Assembly: GCA_021822385.1 (NCBI GenBank)
Contig: JAKARC010000015.1
Coordinates: 1-54,119, forward strand
DNA length: 54,119 nucleotides
Direction: 5' to 3'
DNA from: Pseudomonadota bacterium
GTDB taxonomy: Bacteria > Pseudomonadota > Gammaproteobacteria > Steroidobacterales > Steroidobacteraceae
The translations under genes and the position numbers were made by a program. Under the pieces are notes generated by a model. It ran no database searches and was not told the DNA's origin. It saw only the letters and a list, made by a program, of their open reading frames with translations. Positions 35,251 through 44,289 of the stretch are shown in pieces. Every line of letters begins with the position of its first letter. The first letter of the stretch is position 1.

Positions 35251-36504
35251 TCACATCTCCGCTGCGGCGGGCGGGGTGTCGTCCAGCTCGTCGGCCATGA
35301 GCGCCTCAAGCGCTTGGACGACCGGCTCGACGCCCAGCGATGCGAGCGATCGCGCCGGTGTCGCCACCACTGTCCCGGCGGTAGCGTATGGACCCCAGTG
35401 CGAGCCGCCAACCCCGGCGAACAGTGCGACAACCGGCTTGCCAAATGCGGAAGCAACGTGAGTCACCGCGGTGTCGGGCGTCAGAACGTAGTCGCAGGTG
35501 GCAACGAGTGCCATCATCTCGCGGGCGCTCGCCGTCTCGTCGATGCGGACCGCACATGCCGCACCGATGGTACGCTTGCGGCTCTCATCGACGGGGGCTC
35601 CGAGGATGAGAACCCGCAGGTCCGGAAATCGCTGCCGCAGCCGCTGTATCGCGGCAATGTAGCGTTCCTCCGGCCACTGGCGCCAGGGCGACTCCGCCGA
35701 GATATTGACCGCGAGCCTGCGGCGCGGAGCCATTCCGCCGGGCGTCTGCACCGAGTCCTCCCCGCATTGCCAGAACGCTTCCGCTGCTGCGATCTCTTCC
35801 GGTCGCAACCAAATCCGCGGCGGCCACCGCCCCGCGGGTCTGTGCGCCATCGCGTCGAGCGAGGGTTCACCGCGCGCGCCGCCTGCGTCCGCGCGCGGCA
35901 GGGGAGTAATGCCGAAGGGCTGCAGGAGCGCGGCGCTGTGCTCGACATAATGCGTCGCGCCGGCGATTCTGGGTACCGGCACCGTGAGCGCGAAGTCATT
36001 GCCACGGTGGGCCACCCCGATGCGGTTGCGGGCCCCACTGGCCCACATGATGAGCGCCGACGTCAGTGATGGCCCGGTGACCATGGAATCGAGCACGGCG
36101 TCATAATGCATGCGCCGTATGCGCGCGAGCGCCACCAGGAACGTCCACGGCCGGTTTTTGGTCACCCGATAGACGATCTGCACATCGGGATTGCCGTCGA
36201 GCACCGAAGCATTGCGCCGCGACGCCAGTACATCGATGGTGAGCGTGGGCTGGGCCTGTTTGATGGCATGTAGAATGCCCGTGACCAGGATCATGTCGCC
36301 GATGTGGTCGTAGCGCAGGAAGAGAATGCGATGGGGGCGCTGCGTCCAGTCCGGCACCGGCGCTACGGGCGGCGGCCGTATGAGCCGCCGCAGCAGCCCG
36401 ATCGTGCGCCGCTTCAATCCGCGCTCCAGCGGTCGAAACATATCGCGCCAGCGCCGCTGCGGCGCACGGTCCTTAGTGTGGAGTGCAGACACCCTTAGGC
36501 TCAC
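35251..36504 (-). CDS. Glycosyltransferase family 9 (heptosyltransferase-like)
   Basis: A protein of up to 417 residues. The GT9 N-terminal motif RILFLRYDHIGDMILVTGIL lies at about 59-78. The C-terminal donor-binding region contains SAESPWRQWPEERYIAAI and TPDTAVTHVASAFGKPVVAL. GT9 enzymes add heptose or other sugars to lipopolysaccharide core or related glycans on the inner face of the membrane. The GTG start at 36504 is uncertain; ATG 36441 is an alternative with no better ribosome binding site. An ACTTT-N7-AAAGT dyad lies about 130 bases upstream. Confidence 0.87.
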   Translation of the reverse strand: MSLRVSALHTKDRAPQRRWRDMFRPLERGLKRRTIGLLRRLIRPPPVAPVPDWTQRPHRILFLRYDHIGDMILVTGILHAIKQAQPTLTIDVLASRRNASVLDGNPDVQIVYRVTKNRPWTFLVALARIRRMHYDAVLDSMVTGPSLTSALIMWASGARNRIGVAHRGNDFALTVPVPRIAGATHYVEHSAALLQPFGITPLPRADAGGARGEPSLDAMAHRPAGRWPPRIWLRPEEIAAAEAFWQCGEDSVQTPGGMAPRRRLAVNISAESPWRQWPEERYIAAIQRLRQRFPDLRVLILGAPVDESRKRTIGAACAVRIDETASAREMMALVATCDYVLTPDTAVTHVASAFGKPVVALFAGVGGSHWGPYATAGTVVATPARSLASLGVEPVVQALEALMADELDDTPPAAAEM

Positions 36505-36634
36505 TCATGCGGGCGGCGCAGCCCGCTCTATGGAGCGCACTGCAATCGCACCACGAGGACTTCTCATCGAAGTTCGGTCCACCGCAAACGCGTCCCCGGC
36601 ATGTTCAGCGGATCATTGCGCCATCATACCTGAA

Positions 36635-36651
36635 ACTTTCCACTGCAAAGT
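36635..36651. promoter_or_regulatory. Operator-like dyad ACTTT-N7-AAAGT, copy 2
   Basis: ACTTTCCACTGCAAAGT lies about 130 bases upstream of the GT9 gene. It shares the core AAACTTTCYAYYGCAAAGT with 16705-16721. On the minus strand a TATGAT follows it with -10-like spacing, so the dyad would cover the -35 region of a GT9 promoter. Confidence 0.45.
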
Positions 36652-36721
36652 GGATCAAGCGCGCAGTCGCTGCCCGCCGTGGGCTGCCCCGCAGGCGGGA
36701 GCCGACATACCGGGGGAAACA

Positions 36722-36764
36722 GCCCGCGACCGCGTTCGCGGGCGAGCACGGCCCATGCGGGCCG
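36722..36764 (-). terminator. Two tandem hairpins downstream of the DoxX-like gene
   Basis: GCCCGCGA-N6-TCGCGGGC (36722-36743) and CGGCCC-ATGC-GGGCCG (36749-36764) are both perfect stems within 70 bases downstream of the DoxX-like stop on its strand. They would end that transcript before the GT9 promoter. No T-tract. Confidence 0.5.
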
Positions 36765-36787
36765 GCACGCCGCAAGACCGGTATGTG

Positions 36788-37756
36788 CTATTGCTGCGGC
36801 GAGCGCGCACGCAATGTGCCCACCCACAGGAACATGAACGGCACCAGATACATCAGGACATTGCCGAGCACATTGCCGCGAACCCCCGTGCCGGCCGTCG
36901 AGTACGGACCGCCGAAAGTCTCCGGCGTCGTCCACACGAACAGGGAGTATGCGATGCCGAATAGAATCAGCAGGCGCTGCCATTTTCCGTTCAGGCGATT
37001 CGCGCTGAGCAGGCCGACCGCTATCGTGGTTTCGGCAAGACCGACCAGAACTGCCACCAGTACCGGGCCGATCAGGTGGATGATGTCGGCAACGAATCGC
37101 AACCAGGCGTCGATCCAAGCCGGTTGGCCCGCCATGACGCCGGTGATCTGACTGGTGAAGTGAAACATGAAGGCCGGCAGCCATTTGAGCGCCGCATCGA
37201 ACAGCCACAGCAGACCGAAACTCACCCGCGCCGCCTCCCACAGGCGAGCGCGATTTCGAGCAATTCCTGTCGCTCCGCCATTCAGATCGGGAGCCGTGGC
37301 GAGGACGAAGAGGAACCCGATCGCATAGACGATCATGACGCCTGGGTCGGTTTGTCCGCCGCTGTAGGGGTATCCGAAGCCGAGCAGGAATACCCAGCAG
37401 AACAGGCTGTAGCCGATACCAACGCGTGCCGCCAGAGCAACTTTCCGTCCGGTCAACAGGCACAGGCCGAGCGCTACGGCGATGACGACCAGGCACGCGG
37501 CGACGAACTGGGGGCCTACGGCCTCGGTGACATGCAGTCCAGCCATCAGCAGGGGTCTGAGCGCAGTGGGCACTTTGCCGGCGGGCTTCGCGAGCGCATG
37601 CAGGAAATTGGTCTTTGCTGCCGGTACGAGGAGCCATGCCATGGCCTGGAAGGCGGCGTTCACAAGCCAGACAGCACCAAAAATCTGCCTCAGCAGCCGC
37701 AATCGCGAGTCTTGCCGCGAGTCGAAATCAGCCGTCAATTGCATGCTCAACTCCAT
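36788..37756 (-). CDS. DoxX-like membrane protein, internally duplicated
   Basis: A 322-residue protein with about eight membrane helices in two similar halves. GIGYSLFCWVFLLGFGYPYS in the first half matches GIAYSLFVWTTPETFGGPYS in the second. The unit resembles DoxX/DoxD-type four-helix proteins, some of which are subunits of thiosulfate:quinone oxidoreductase; others are uncharacterised. No DoxA partner is nearby, so function is not assigned. ATG 37756 is used; an in-frame ATG at 37744 is possible. Confidence 0.7.
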   Translation of the reverse strand: MELSMQLTADFDSRQDSRLRLLRQIFGAVWLVNAAFQAMAWLLVPAAKTNFLHALAKPAGKVPTALRPLLMAGLHVTEAVGPQFVAACLVVIAVALGLCLLTGRKVALAARVGIGYSLFCWVFLLGFGYPYSGGQTDPGVMIVYAIGFLFVLATAPDLNGGATGIARNRARLWEAARVSFGLLWLFDAALKWLPAFMFHFTSQITGVMAGQPAWIDAWLRFVADIIHLIGPVLVAVLVGLAETTIAVGLLSANRLNGKWQRLLILFGIAYSLFVWTTPETFGGPYSTAGTGVRGNVLGNVLMYLVPFMFLWVGTLRARSPQQ

Positions 37757-37877
37757 AGGTTTTCAGCGTGGATTGCCCCCGCCATCCGCGACGCCTAAAG
37801 CCGCGGGGCCGCGCCAGTATACCGACGGTCGAACGGCAGTGCGTCCTCTATCAACCGGAAGCCGGGCGCCCCTTGAG

Positions 37878-37897
37878 GACACGCTGTCGCGCGTGTC
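37878..37897 (-). terminator. Weak hairpin downstream of the DUF1499 gene
   Basis: GACACGC-N6-GCGTGTC is a perfect 7-bp stem 20 bases after the DUF1499 stop on its strand. There is no T-tract, so the terminator call is tentative. Confidence 0.35.
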
Positions 37898-37917
37898 GCG
37901 CTCGAGCGACGGCAAAC

Positions 37918-38757
37918 TCATTGCTGCGCGGTTTGTCGCAACGGTGGCGCGTGCAAGCCGAGCTGCCGGTACAACATCGCACGGAAGCGCACGATGCGCG
38001 CGGCGTTGCGGCCGAAATCGCTGATTCCAATACGGGACTCCGAGCGGATATCGAGCCGGCTGCCGCCGCTTCGGGGTTCGATCCTGATCACGATGTCATC
38101 GGTAAATCCAAACCAGAAGGTGGTACTGCTCGCTTCGATGATGCCCATGTGAGGATGCTGCGAATCGAGCTTCCAGCCCATGGCTTTGACCGTGCGCAAA
38201 GCGGCAGCGAACACCGTGCGCGGCGGCAGGGAAAAGAAAAGGGGACGGATGTATGGATAGAACTTCTTCTGCAGCGCCGCGACCTTTGCGCCCCCATAGA
38301 CCGTCGAATTGGTGGCATGCGCGGCCGCCCGCAGAGCGATCACATCCGGCAGGAACTGTGGCGGATTGCGCGTGTCGGTCGTGATGTCGTGGATCGGGGG
38401 TACTGATTCACCCTTCTTCAGCCACATGTAGGGCACGCCCCAGGCGATCCCACCCAATATGATCACGAGCGCGACCGTGATGAAACGCCGCGTGCTGCGG
38501 TGCGTGATCCAGACCACCGGCACCAGCAGCACACCCAAGATCGCGGCGATCATGCCGCCGTAGGCGCCGTAAGTGATCGAGTGAAATGCGCCGCCCAGGG
38601 TCAATATCTTCAGGCGATACAGGGGCCCGGGCAGCAGCATCGCGAGAAAAGCAAGAATCGCCACTCCGAGCGCGATGTAAAGCGCCCACTGTGCGAGTCC
38701 ATCGGCGGGACTTCGGCTTGAGCGCTCCGGCGCGGATCCAGACTTCGTTTGTGACAT
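37918..38757 (-). CDS. DUF1499 membrane protein
   Basis: A 279-residue protein. Three membrane helices (ALYIALGVAILAFLAMLLPG, YGGMIAAILGVLLVPVVWIT and FITVALVIILGGIAWGVPYM) occupy the first 125 residues. A soluble DUF1499 domain follows, with PPIHDITTDTRNPPQF, EASSTTFWFGFTDDIVIRI and SESRIGISDFGRNAARI. The domain's role is unknown. ATG 38757 is chosen because the earlier frame (from 38844) adds 29 unconserved residues. No obvious functional partner is adjacent. Confidence 0.83.
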   Translation of the reverse strand: MSQTKSGSAPERSSRSPADGLAQWALYIALGVAILAFLAMLLPGPLYRLKILTLGGAFHSITYGAYGGMIAAILGVLLVPVVWITHRSTRRFITVALVIILGGIAWGVPYMWLKKGESVPPIHDITTDTRNPPQFLPDVIALRAAAHATNSTVYGGAKVAALQKKFYPYIRPLFFSLPPRTVFAAALRTVKAMGWKLDSQHPHMGIIEASSTTFWFGFTDDIVIRIEPRSGGSRLDIRSESRIGISDFGRNAARIVRFRAMLYRQLGLHAPPLRQTAQQ

Positions 38758-39184
38758 AGGCTGAACTCTCAGGTAGTTGTCGGGCGACCGCCCCGAAGTT
38801 GGAGAATGTCCGTATGCAGAGGATACAAACTCTTGATTTTTCAATATGATCCCGATGGGTCCGTCCTGTCAAGGAGAATTGCTCCCGCGGGCGAAGGTTG
38901 CAGGCCGCAAGCCGGGTGTTTGTCGAGGAGATATCGTATGTTGGCGTGATCTGCGGCCGCCGCCGCGGCACCGCTCGCAGCGGCAACTGCGCTGTTTAGG
39001 ACGAGAACAAAGCGGTCGATCCCGCCGGGAAATGCCAGGGCGCGAGCGGTCTTGCCCGCAGACATGTATCGGTCGCAGCGCGCCGCCCCAGCCTCGATCG
39101 GCGGCGCACCTCCGCGCACCGGACATCAGATGCGGCATCGCGGTGGCTGGGCGGCGCAGGCGCCAGGCCGCAAGTATGAGCCAG
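38758..39184. other. Intergenic region between DUF1499 and ClC genes
   Basis: About 430 bases on the leader side of the DUF1499 gene and downstream of the ClC gene. No supported gene, strong dyad or clear promoter was seen. Confidence 0.5.
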
Positions 39185-40987
39185 TCAGTCCGCGCGTGAC
39201 GGGGCGGGGTCGGCTGTTCGAAGCGGTGCCGCGTAATCCCGCTCCAGAGCGTTCGCCTGCGCGCGAGTGCGCAACAGATCGCCGCGCGTCACGATACCGA
39301 GCAGCGCGCCCGTGTGCCGATCGACGATCGGCACACGGGCGATGCGGGCCTCGAGCATGCGATCGGCGAGCTGACCGACCGTTTCGTCGGGATAACCGAC
39401 GCAACGGTTACTGCCCGCTAGGCATTGCGCGAGCGTTGTACTGCACCGCACGCCGGTGCCTGACCGGTGCGCGATATCAGCCCATGACAGCATCCCTATC
39501 AGGCCGCCATCCGCATCGAGCACTGCAACGCTTCTGTTGTGCCGGAAACGGGCGTGACGCGTGAGGAGTGCAAGGGCTTCGGCACACGATTGGCACGCGG
39601 GGAGTGTGCGACCGGGTTTCCGCATGATCTCGCCAACCCGCGTCGTCGAGAACGAATCAACGCTGTACTCGCACGACAGATGGCGTCCCCGGCGGGCCAG
39701 ACGCTCGGTCAAAATCGATCGGCGCAGCAGCAGGACCGAAACCGCGAAAGACGCACCGCAGGCGATTGCAATCGCGGGCATCACGCGCAGGTTACCGGTC
39801 AGCTCGACGGCAAACAAAATCGCGGTCAGGGGGCAGCGCAACGTCCCACCGAGCACGGCCGCCATCGCGATCAGAGCCCAGAACCCGCCGTCGCCGCAGG
39901 GCAGGATGTGCGCCTCGAGCGCACCGACCGCGCCTCCCATCAATAGGAGCGGTGCGAGGGTACCGCCGGCAGTGCCGGAGGCAAGTGATACCAACCAGAT
40001 GATCGATTTGACGACAAGTAGCGTCAGCGCGGCGGACCACAAAACCGTGCCATGGATCAGGGCGCCAATCGTGTCGTAGCCGATACCGAGGGCGGCCGGA
40101 TCGATGAGTCCCCCGATACCGACGATGATACCGCCGAGCGCCGGCCACCACATCCAATGAATGGGCAGCTTCTCGTAGCGCTCCTCGACCCAATACAATG
40201 CGCGGGTCGTCAGTACCGACTGCAATCCAGCGGTGAGCCCTACGGCCGCGCACGCCGCAAGTCCCCACCACGGCATGACCGGCATGCCCATCTGCCGAAA
40301 GAGTGGCCAGGGGCCGATCAGCCACGGTCGCCAGGCGATGGCGGCGACGACGGAAACGATGACAGGCACCACGCTGCGGGGTTTCCATTCGAAGAGCATC
40401 ACTTCGATGGCCAGCAGGACCGCGGCCACCGGCGTGCCGAACACGCCGGTCATTCCCGCCGCCGCACCGGCAGCGAGCACTGTCTTACGCTCGGCGGAGC
40501 TCAGGCGGATCAACTGCGCGCACAGTGCCGCGAGGGCACCCCCCGTCATGATGATCGGGCCCTCGGCACCAAAGGGCCCGCCGGTTCCGATGGCAATGGC
40601 CGAGGCGAGCGGCTTCCAGAACGCCACCCTCGGCTCGATGCGGCTCTTCTGGACGAGAATGGCCTCGAGCATCTCCGGGATGCCGTGACCACGGACCTTC
40701 TGCGAGCCGTAACGGGCGATGAATCCGACGAGAATGCCACCGAAGACGGGAATGAATATGGAACCGAGCCCAAGCTGGGCATTGGCGAGGTCGGGGGCAG
40801 AGAGCGAAAAGACATGGAAATAGGCGAGATTCGTGATGAGCGCAATCAGGCGCAACAGTGCCCAGGCCGCAACGGCGCCGAGGGTGCCCGTGACGAGTCC
40901 CAGGGCCGCGAGCAGCAGCAGCCGCCGGTCCGCGGTAAAGTCGCGCAACCTGTCACGCATCTCGGGGGTGCAAGGGGGCGATTTCAT
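39185..40987 (-). CDS. ClC-family chloride channel/antiporter with C-terminal CBS pair
   Basis: A 600-residue protein with the ClC fold in residues 1-430. The selectivity motifs read RGHGIPEML (GSGIP type), GTGGPFGAEGPIIMTGG and GTAGGTLAPLLLMGG. The Glu in GAEGP corresponds to the gating glutamate of ClC proteins. Two CBS motifs occupy about residues 450-575 and may bind nucleotides. The protein moves chloride or another anion, perhaps in exchange for protons. ATG 40987 gives the normal N-terminus. It is divergent from a MarR regulator with a perfect palindrome between them, suggesting direct control. Confidence 0.92.
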   Translation of the reverse strand: MKSPPCTPEMRDRLRDFTADRRLLLLAALGLVTGTLGAVAAWALLRLIALITNLAYFHVFSLSAPDLANAQLGLGSIFIPVFGGILVGFIARYGSQKVRGHGIPEMLEAILVQKSRIEPRVAFWKPLASAIAIGTGGPFGAEGPIIMTGGALAALCAQLIRLSSAERKTVLAAGAAAGMTGVFGTPVAAVLLAIEVMLFEWKPRSVVPVIVSVVAAIAWRPWLIGPWPLFRQMGMPVMPWWGLAACAAVGLTAGLQSVLTTRALYWVEERYEKLPIHWMWWPALGGIIVGIGGLIDPAALGIGYDTIGALIHGTVLWSAALTLLVVKSIIWLVSLASGTAGGTLAPLLLMGGAVGALEAHILPCGDGGFWALIAMAAVLGGTLRCPLTAILFAVELTGNLRVMPAIAIACGASFAVSVLLLRRSILTERLARRGRHLSCEYSVDSFSTTRVGEIMRKPGRTLPACQSCAEALALLTRHARFRHNRSVAVLDADGGLIGMLSWADIAHRSGTGVRCSTTLAQCLAGSNRCVGYPDETVGQLADRMLEARIARVPIVDRHTGALLGIVTRGDLLRTRAQANALERDYAAPLRTADPAPSRAD

Positions 40988-41032
40988 GCGCCACGCGACG
41001 CCGGCCCGAGGTGTGGGTTCGATTTGGCTTTC

Positions 41033-41049
41033 ATATCGTAGTACGATAT
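41033..41049. promoter_or_regulatory. Perfect palindrome ATATCGTA-G-TACGATAT between clc and marR
   Basis: Two exact 8-base arms flank a single G. The site lies 45 bases upstream of the ClC start and 21 bases upstream of the MarR start. It is AT-rich in a GC-rich genome and positioned to overlap both promoters. Regulators of the MarR family bind such palindromes, commonly next to their own genes, so autoregulation plus control of clc is the simplest reading. Confidence 0.75.
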
Positions 41050-41070
41050 TAATACCCGAGGATGTGCTGC

Positions 41071-41529
41071 ATGTCCAGCAGAGGCAAGAACGCGCACCGA
41101 CCGCTTCGTCAGCGCGAGACACTCGCGCCGCACGATTACGAGGTCCTCGCCGAGTTTCGTTATGTGCTGATGCGATTCCTGGCGTTCAGCGAGCAAGCCG
41201 CGGCGGCAGCCGGTCTTGCGCCCCGTCAACACCAGGCTCTGCTCGCGATCAAGGGTTATCCCGGTGGCCGGGGAGTGAGCGTCGGGGATCTCGCCGAGCG
41301 GCTCGGCATCCGTCACCACAGCGCGGTGGGGCTGGTCGACCGGTTAGTGAGTCATGGCTATCTGGTGCGCCGGGAGGATCCGCGCGACCGCAGGCGCATG
41401 CACTTATCCCTCACGAGCGCCGGTGAGCAAGCGCTCGGAGAACTTTCCGCCGCGCATCGGCAAGAGCTGCGCCGCGTCGCCCCGCTGCTGAACAGCCTGC
41501 TGACCCAGCTCGGTCCGCCGCCGAGCTGA
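41071..41529 (+). CDS. MarR-family transcriptional regulator
   Basis: A 152-residue protein with the MarR winged helix. Dimerisation helices flank the DNA-binding part VGDLAERLGIRHHSAVGLVD and the wing REDPRDRRRMHLSLTSAGEQ, which has the family's DxRDxR motif. ATG 41071 is preferred to ATG 41062 because GAGG at 41058-41061 is correctly spaced only for the former. It probably binds the adjacent palindrome and controls both itself and the ClC gene. The ligand is unknown. Confidence 0.92.
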   Translation: MSSRGKNAHRPLRQRETLAPHDYEVLAEFRYVLMRFLAFSEQAAAAAGLAPRQHQALLAIKGYPGGRGVSVGDLAERLGIRHHSAVGLVDRLVSHGYLVRREDPRDRRRMHLSLTSAGEQALGELSAAHRQELRRVAPLLNSLLTQLGPPPS

Positions 41530-41652
41530 GACCACAACGCGCTCAACCGCTGCTCCGGCAGAATGACACGCGGCAGCCGCGCGGATAGTCCGGGCGCGGT
41601 GCAGGGCCAGGCAGATGCACTTGAGAAGCGACATCAATAAGCCATCGCTGTC

Positions 41653-42176
41653 AATTAAATTCAGACCTCCTGACATAGCCCCTTTCCGCGGCTGAAATCC
41701 GGGGATTTGTCCGCCGGGGGTGCGAACCAATACCTGTCCGGTTTTTTGGCCCAGCGCGCGTAACCGGCTGAGGTGGCAGGATTTTCGCGGGGGAGCTTGC
41801 GGACCAATACCTGTCCGGTTCTGACTGGCAGGCATGAACAGCCAACTTGCCCTGGGGCTGCACGAACTTTTTGCCGCCTCCGGCGACATCCGCGTCACCG
41901 CCGAGCAGTTGCAGATCACCCTGGCACCCTTGAGCTCTCCGCATCGCACCCGCGCCGTGCAGGCGCTTTGCGAGCTCCTCGATCAGACCGCCACCGTGTT
42001 CCCCGGAACTCGCCTACGGATGCGCTTCGCCGTCCGATCGCCGCCAGTCCTCGGACTCGCCTTCCCAGGCACCCCGGCCCACCGCAGCCATACCGGAGAG
42101 GCTCCCCCGGCATCCTGATCGCCCGAAAACCGGACATTTTCAAAAGAGGCTATGTCAGGAGGTCTGAAATTGACAA
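41653..42176. mobile_element. Decayed mobile-element remnant bounded by inverted repeats
   Basis: An exact 20-base inverted repeat bounds this segment: TCAGACCTCCTGACATAGCC at 41661-41680 and its complement at 42149-42168. Imperfect outer extension (TGTCAATT, with AAAT inserted on the left) lengthens each end. Inside lie two direct copies of ACCAATACCTGTCCGGTT (41726-41743 and 41803-41820) and a third related TGTCCGGTTTT at the right end in inverse orientation. The only open frame is a short fragment. No target-site duplication was identified. Confidence 0.6.
41834..42118 (+). pseudogene. Possible transposase C-terminal remnant
   Basis: A 94-residue open frame inside the inverted-repeat element. 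The stretch RAVQALCELLDQTATVFPGT followed by RLRMRFAV resembles the end of some DDE-type transposases. No catalytic DDE residues are present. The assignment is a weak resemblance only; the frame could equally be noncoding. Confidence 0.3.
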
Positions 42177-42182
42177 GTCTTT

Positions 42183-42731
42183 TTAGCTCGCAACGATGCG
42201 ACATCGAGGATGACCCTACCGGCACGCGCAACGGTGTCGCACTCCAGTCTCCTCATCGCTGGCCTGGCCGATGTGTTGGCAATTGAGCGCTTGCGATCGC
42301 GCAGCACCGCGGCTGAGCGCATGGACTCGGACAAGGCGGAACAGGATGGAGGCAGACATGGATGTCGACAGTGCGTTCGACACATCTGCGGGCTGACGCT
42401 ACTCAGTTTTTTCGCCCGGCCACGCGTCGATGAGCGGCAGGTGACGTTCGCGGTGACTGAACGTTCACGGCATAGACGCCGACAGCGGGCGCCGCCTGCA
42501 GTTTGCCTGTGGATATGCGCGTCGTCACAGGAGGGTACGCGCCGGGCGAGATCTCGCGCTCGCAGTCGTCATGTTTCACTTTAAACCGCCGGCACAGCGT
42601 CCCAGTCGCGTGCGCCACGCCATACCACCCGAGCCAGACAGGGCCGATGTGTGCCTGAGTGCTGTGTGGGGTGCGGCAGGAGACGGCTGCAAGCGGATAT
42701 GTTTACCCTATGATCTGCCCGGAAAGAAGAC
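42183..42731. other. Gene-poor stretch beside the mobile remnant
   Basis: About 550 bases downstream of the patatin gene (minus strand). Short frames exist on both strands but none has a recognisable product or a ribosome binding site. It may be further decayed insertion-derived DNA. Confidence 0.4.
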
Positions 42732-44060
42732 TTACCTCACGAAGACAGACGGACCGGGCTGCGGGCACTGCACCCGGGTGCCGGGCAGCGCATACGGCAT
42801 TTCGGCGAGCCGATTCAGTACTTGCAGCGGATGTCCCCAGACCCGCCCTGCGGCAGCGCAGCGTTCGCCATAGTGGAACAGTTTGCGCATGCGCGAGGGC
42901 TCGAGGCCCGAGACGAGTCCGCCGAGCGGATAGCTGGTGGGAATCTCCGTGACTTCCAGGTGCATCCCATGGCGTTTGGCGAAGGAATAGGCGAGTTCGA
43001 CGCGGGCGCGCTCATCGCTGGTCAGAGCAGTATCGACGCTACGCTCGAGAATCGGAATGGTCCGCGTTGAGGTGGTGATCGGCTTCTCGATCAGCTGGCC
43101 ATTGATGACCAGGTACACGTGTGCGCCGTGCAGGGGCTTCAGCCGGTTGGGTAGCACAGAGACGATTTCCGGCGCGAACAGGATGGAGGCGGCCGTGGAG
43201 CCATCGACGTACATCTCATCGAAGCGCCGGCCGGAAGCGTCGACCGGGATCAGCATCGGCGGGAAGAAGCCGGGAATGCTGGCCGAAGCAATCAGCACCC
43301 GGCGGAAGAGCTGCAGAGCCTTCGGTCCGCCCTGTGCGGCAATGGCGCCCATGTTCCAGACCACGACCTGCTCGCTGTCGAGATCGGTTGTGGCCACGAG
43401 CAACAGAGCGCCCGTGGCCGCCCGGCGCGCAACGGCGCGCAGCAGTTGCGGCGTGACGAATCGATCGACGCGCCGGCGCAGCGGTCCGCCCTGGAACACA
43501 CTCACGCCGAACAATCCGCTCAGCCATCCCAGGAAGCGATATCGCAGCAGCGGATGCGCTGTGATGCCGTCGAACGCTTGTGACAGACGCGCGTTCCACT
43601 TGGGCCCGAGAAAGGCGAACGGGGCGATCAGCGCTCCCACGCTCACGCCCGTGACCACTTGAAACGGGGGCCGTGTGCCGTAGCGGCTCCAGCCGATCAA
43701 GACGCCGGCGCCAAAGGCGCCGGCGCCCCCGCCACCGGAGAGCACGAGGACATTCACCGGACCGCCGTGCGCGGCGCGCTCCACTCCGCCGAGGTGAGCG
43801 GCAGCCCAGTGCGTGAATTGCCGCTGCGACATCTCACCGGACCATCGAATCGTCGGTGGAAAGCCGGCCGGCGTGGCGTTTGGGTATTCGGGCAGCGGCG
43901 AAGGCCTGCGCGTCAATGTCGCGCAACTGGCGAGCATCGCGCCACAGACGAGGCACGTGCTCAGTTGAGCGAATGCACGCAGCGAGCGCCCGTTCCGCCA
44001 GCGGCAGCGGACGCGAGCGACATGTGCGCTGACAAGAGCGTTCAGCCCGGTACGCCACAT
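42732..44060 (-). CDS. Patatin-like phospholipase lipoprotein
   Basis: A 442-residue protein. A lipobox-like segment (CLVCGAMLASCATL) follows a basic N-terminus. The patatin domain has the oxyanion loop SGGGGAGAFGAG, the nucleophile motif GVSVGA and the catalytic Asp in YVDGSTAAS. The Ser-Asp dyad is complete, so lipid acyl hydrolase activity is expected at the envelope. ATG 44060 has GAGGAG ten bases upstream; the GTG at 44087 does not. It stands between the mobile remnant and the ABC export operon. Confidence 0.9.
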   Translation of the reverse strand: MWRTGLNALVSAHVARVRCRWRNGRSLRAFAQLSTCLVCGAMLASCATLTRRPSPLPEYPNATPAGFPPTIRWSGEMSQRQFTHWAAAHLGGVERAAHGGPVNVLVLSGGGGAGAFGAGVLIGWSRYGTRPPFQVVTGVSVGALIAPFAFLGPKWNARLSQAFDGITAHPLLRYRFLGWLSGLFGVSVFQGGPLRRRVDRFVTPQLLRAVARRAATGALLLVATTDLDSEQVVVWNMGAIAAQGGPKALQLFRRVLIASASIPGFFPPMLIPVDASGRRFDEMYVDGSTAASILFAPEIVSVLPNRLKPLHGAHVYLVINGQLIEKPITTSTRTIPILERSVDTALTSDERARVELAYSFAKRHGMHLEVTEIPTSYPLGGLVSGLEPSRMRKLFHYGERCAAAGRVWGHPLQVLNRLAEMPYALPGTRVQCPQPGPSVFVR

Positions 44061-44289
44061 GGCAATGCGTCTCCTCGGTGCCGTCACAGGTGCGGAACGA
44101 TTGCGGCGAGGGGTGCGAGCGCTCGCCTCCCCACACTGGCGGCGATCAGTGCAGGCCTCGGACCTCGGCCGGAGGTCATGTCCGGGTTCGATGTCGATGC
44201 GCAGTTCACCTCGGCACCATGGCCACCGGTCATGTGGGTGAGTATGCGGTCATTGTCGATCATCCTGTCGGTCCCGGCATCGATTCTTG

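Noticed and set aside
42210-42584. 124-codon plus-strand frame beside the mobile remnant
   Set aside because: No recognisable domain, no ribosome binding site and unusual composition. It may be decayed insertion DNA but cannot be supported as a gene.
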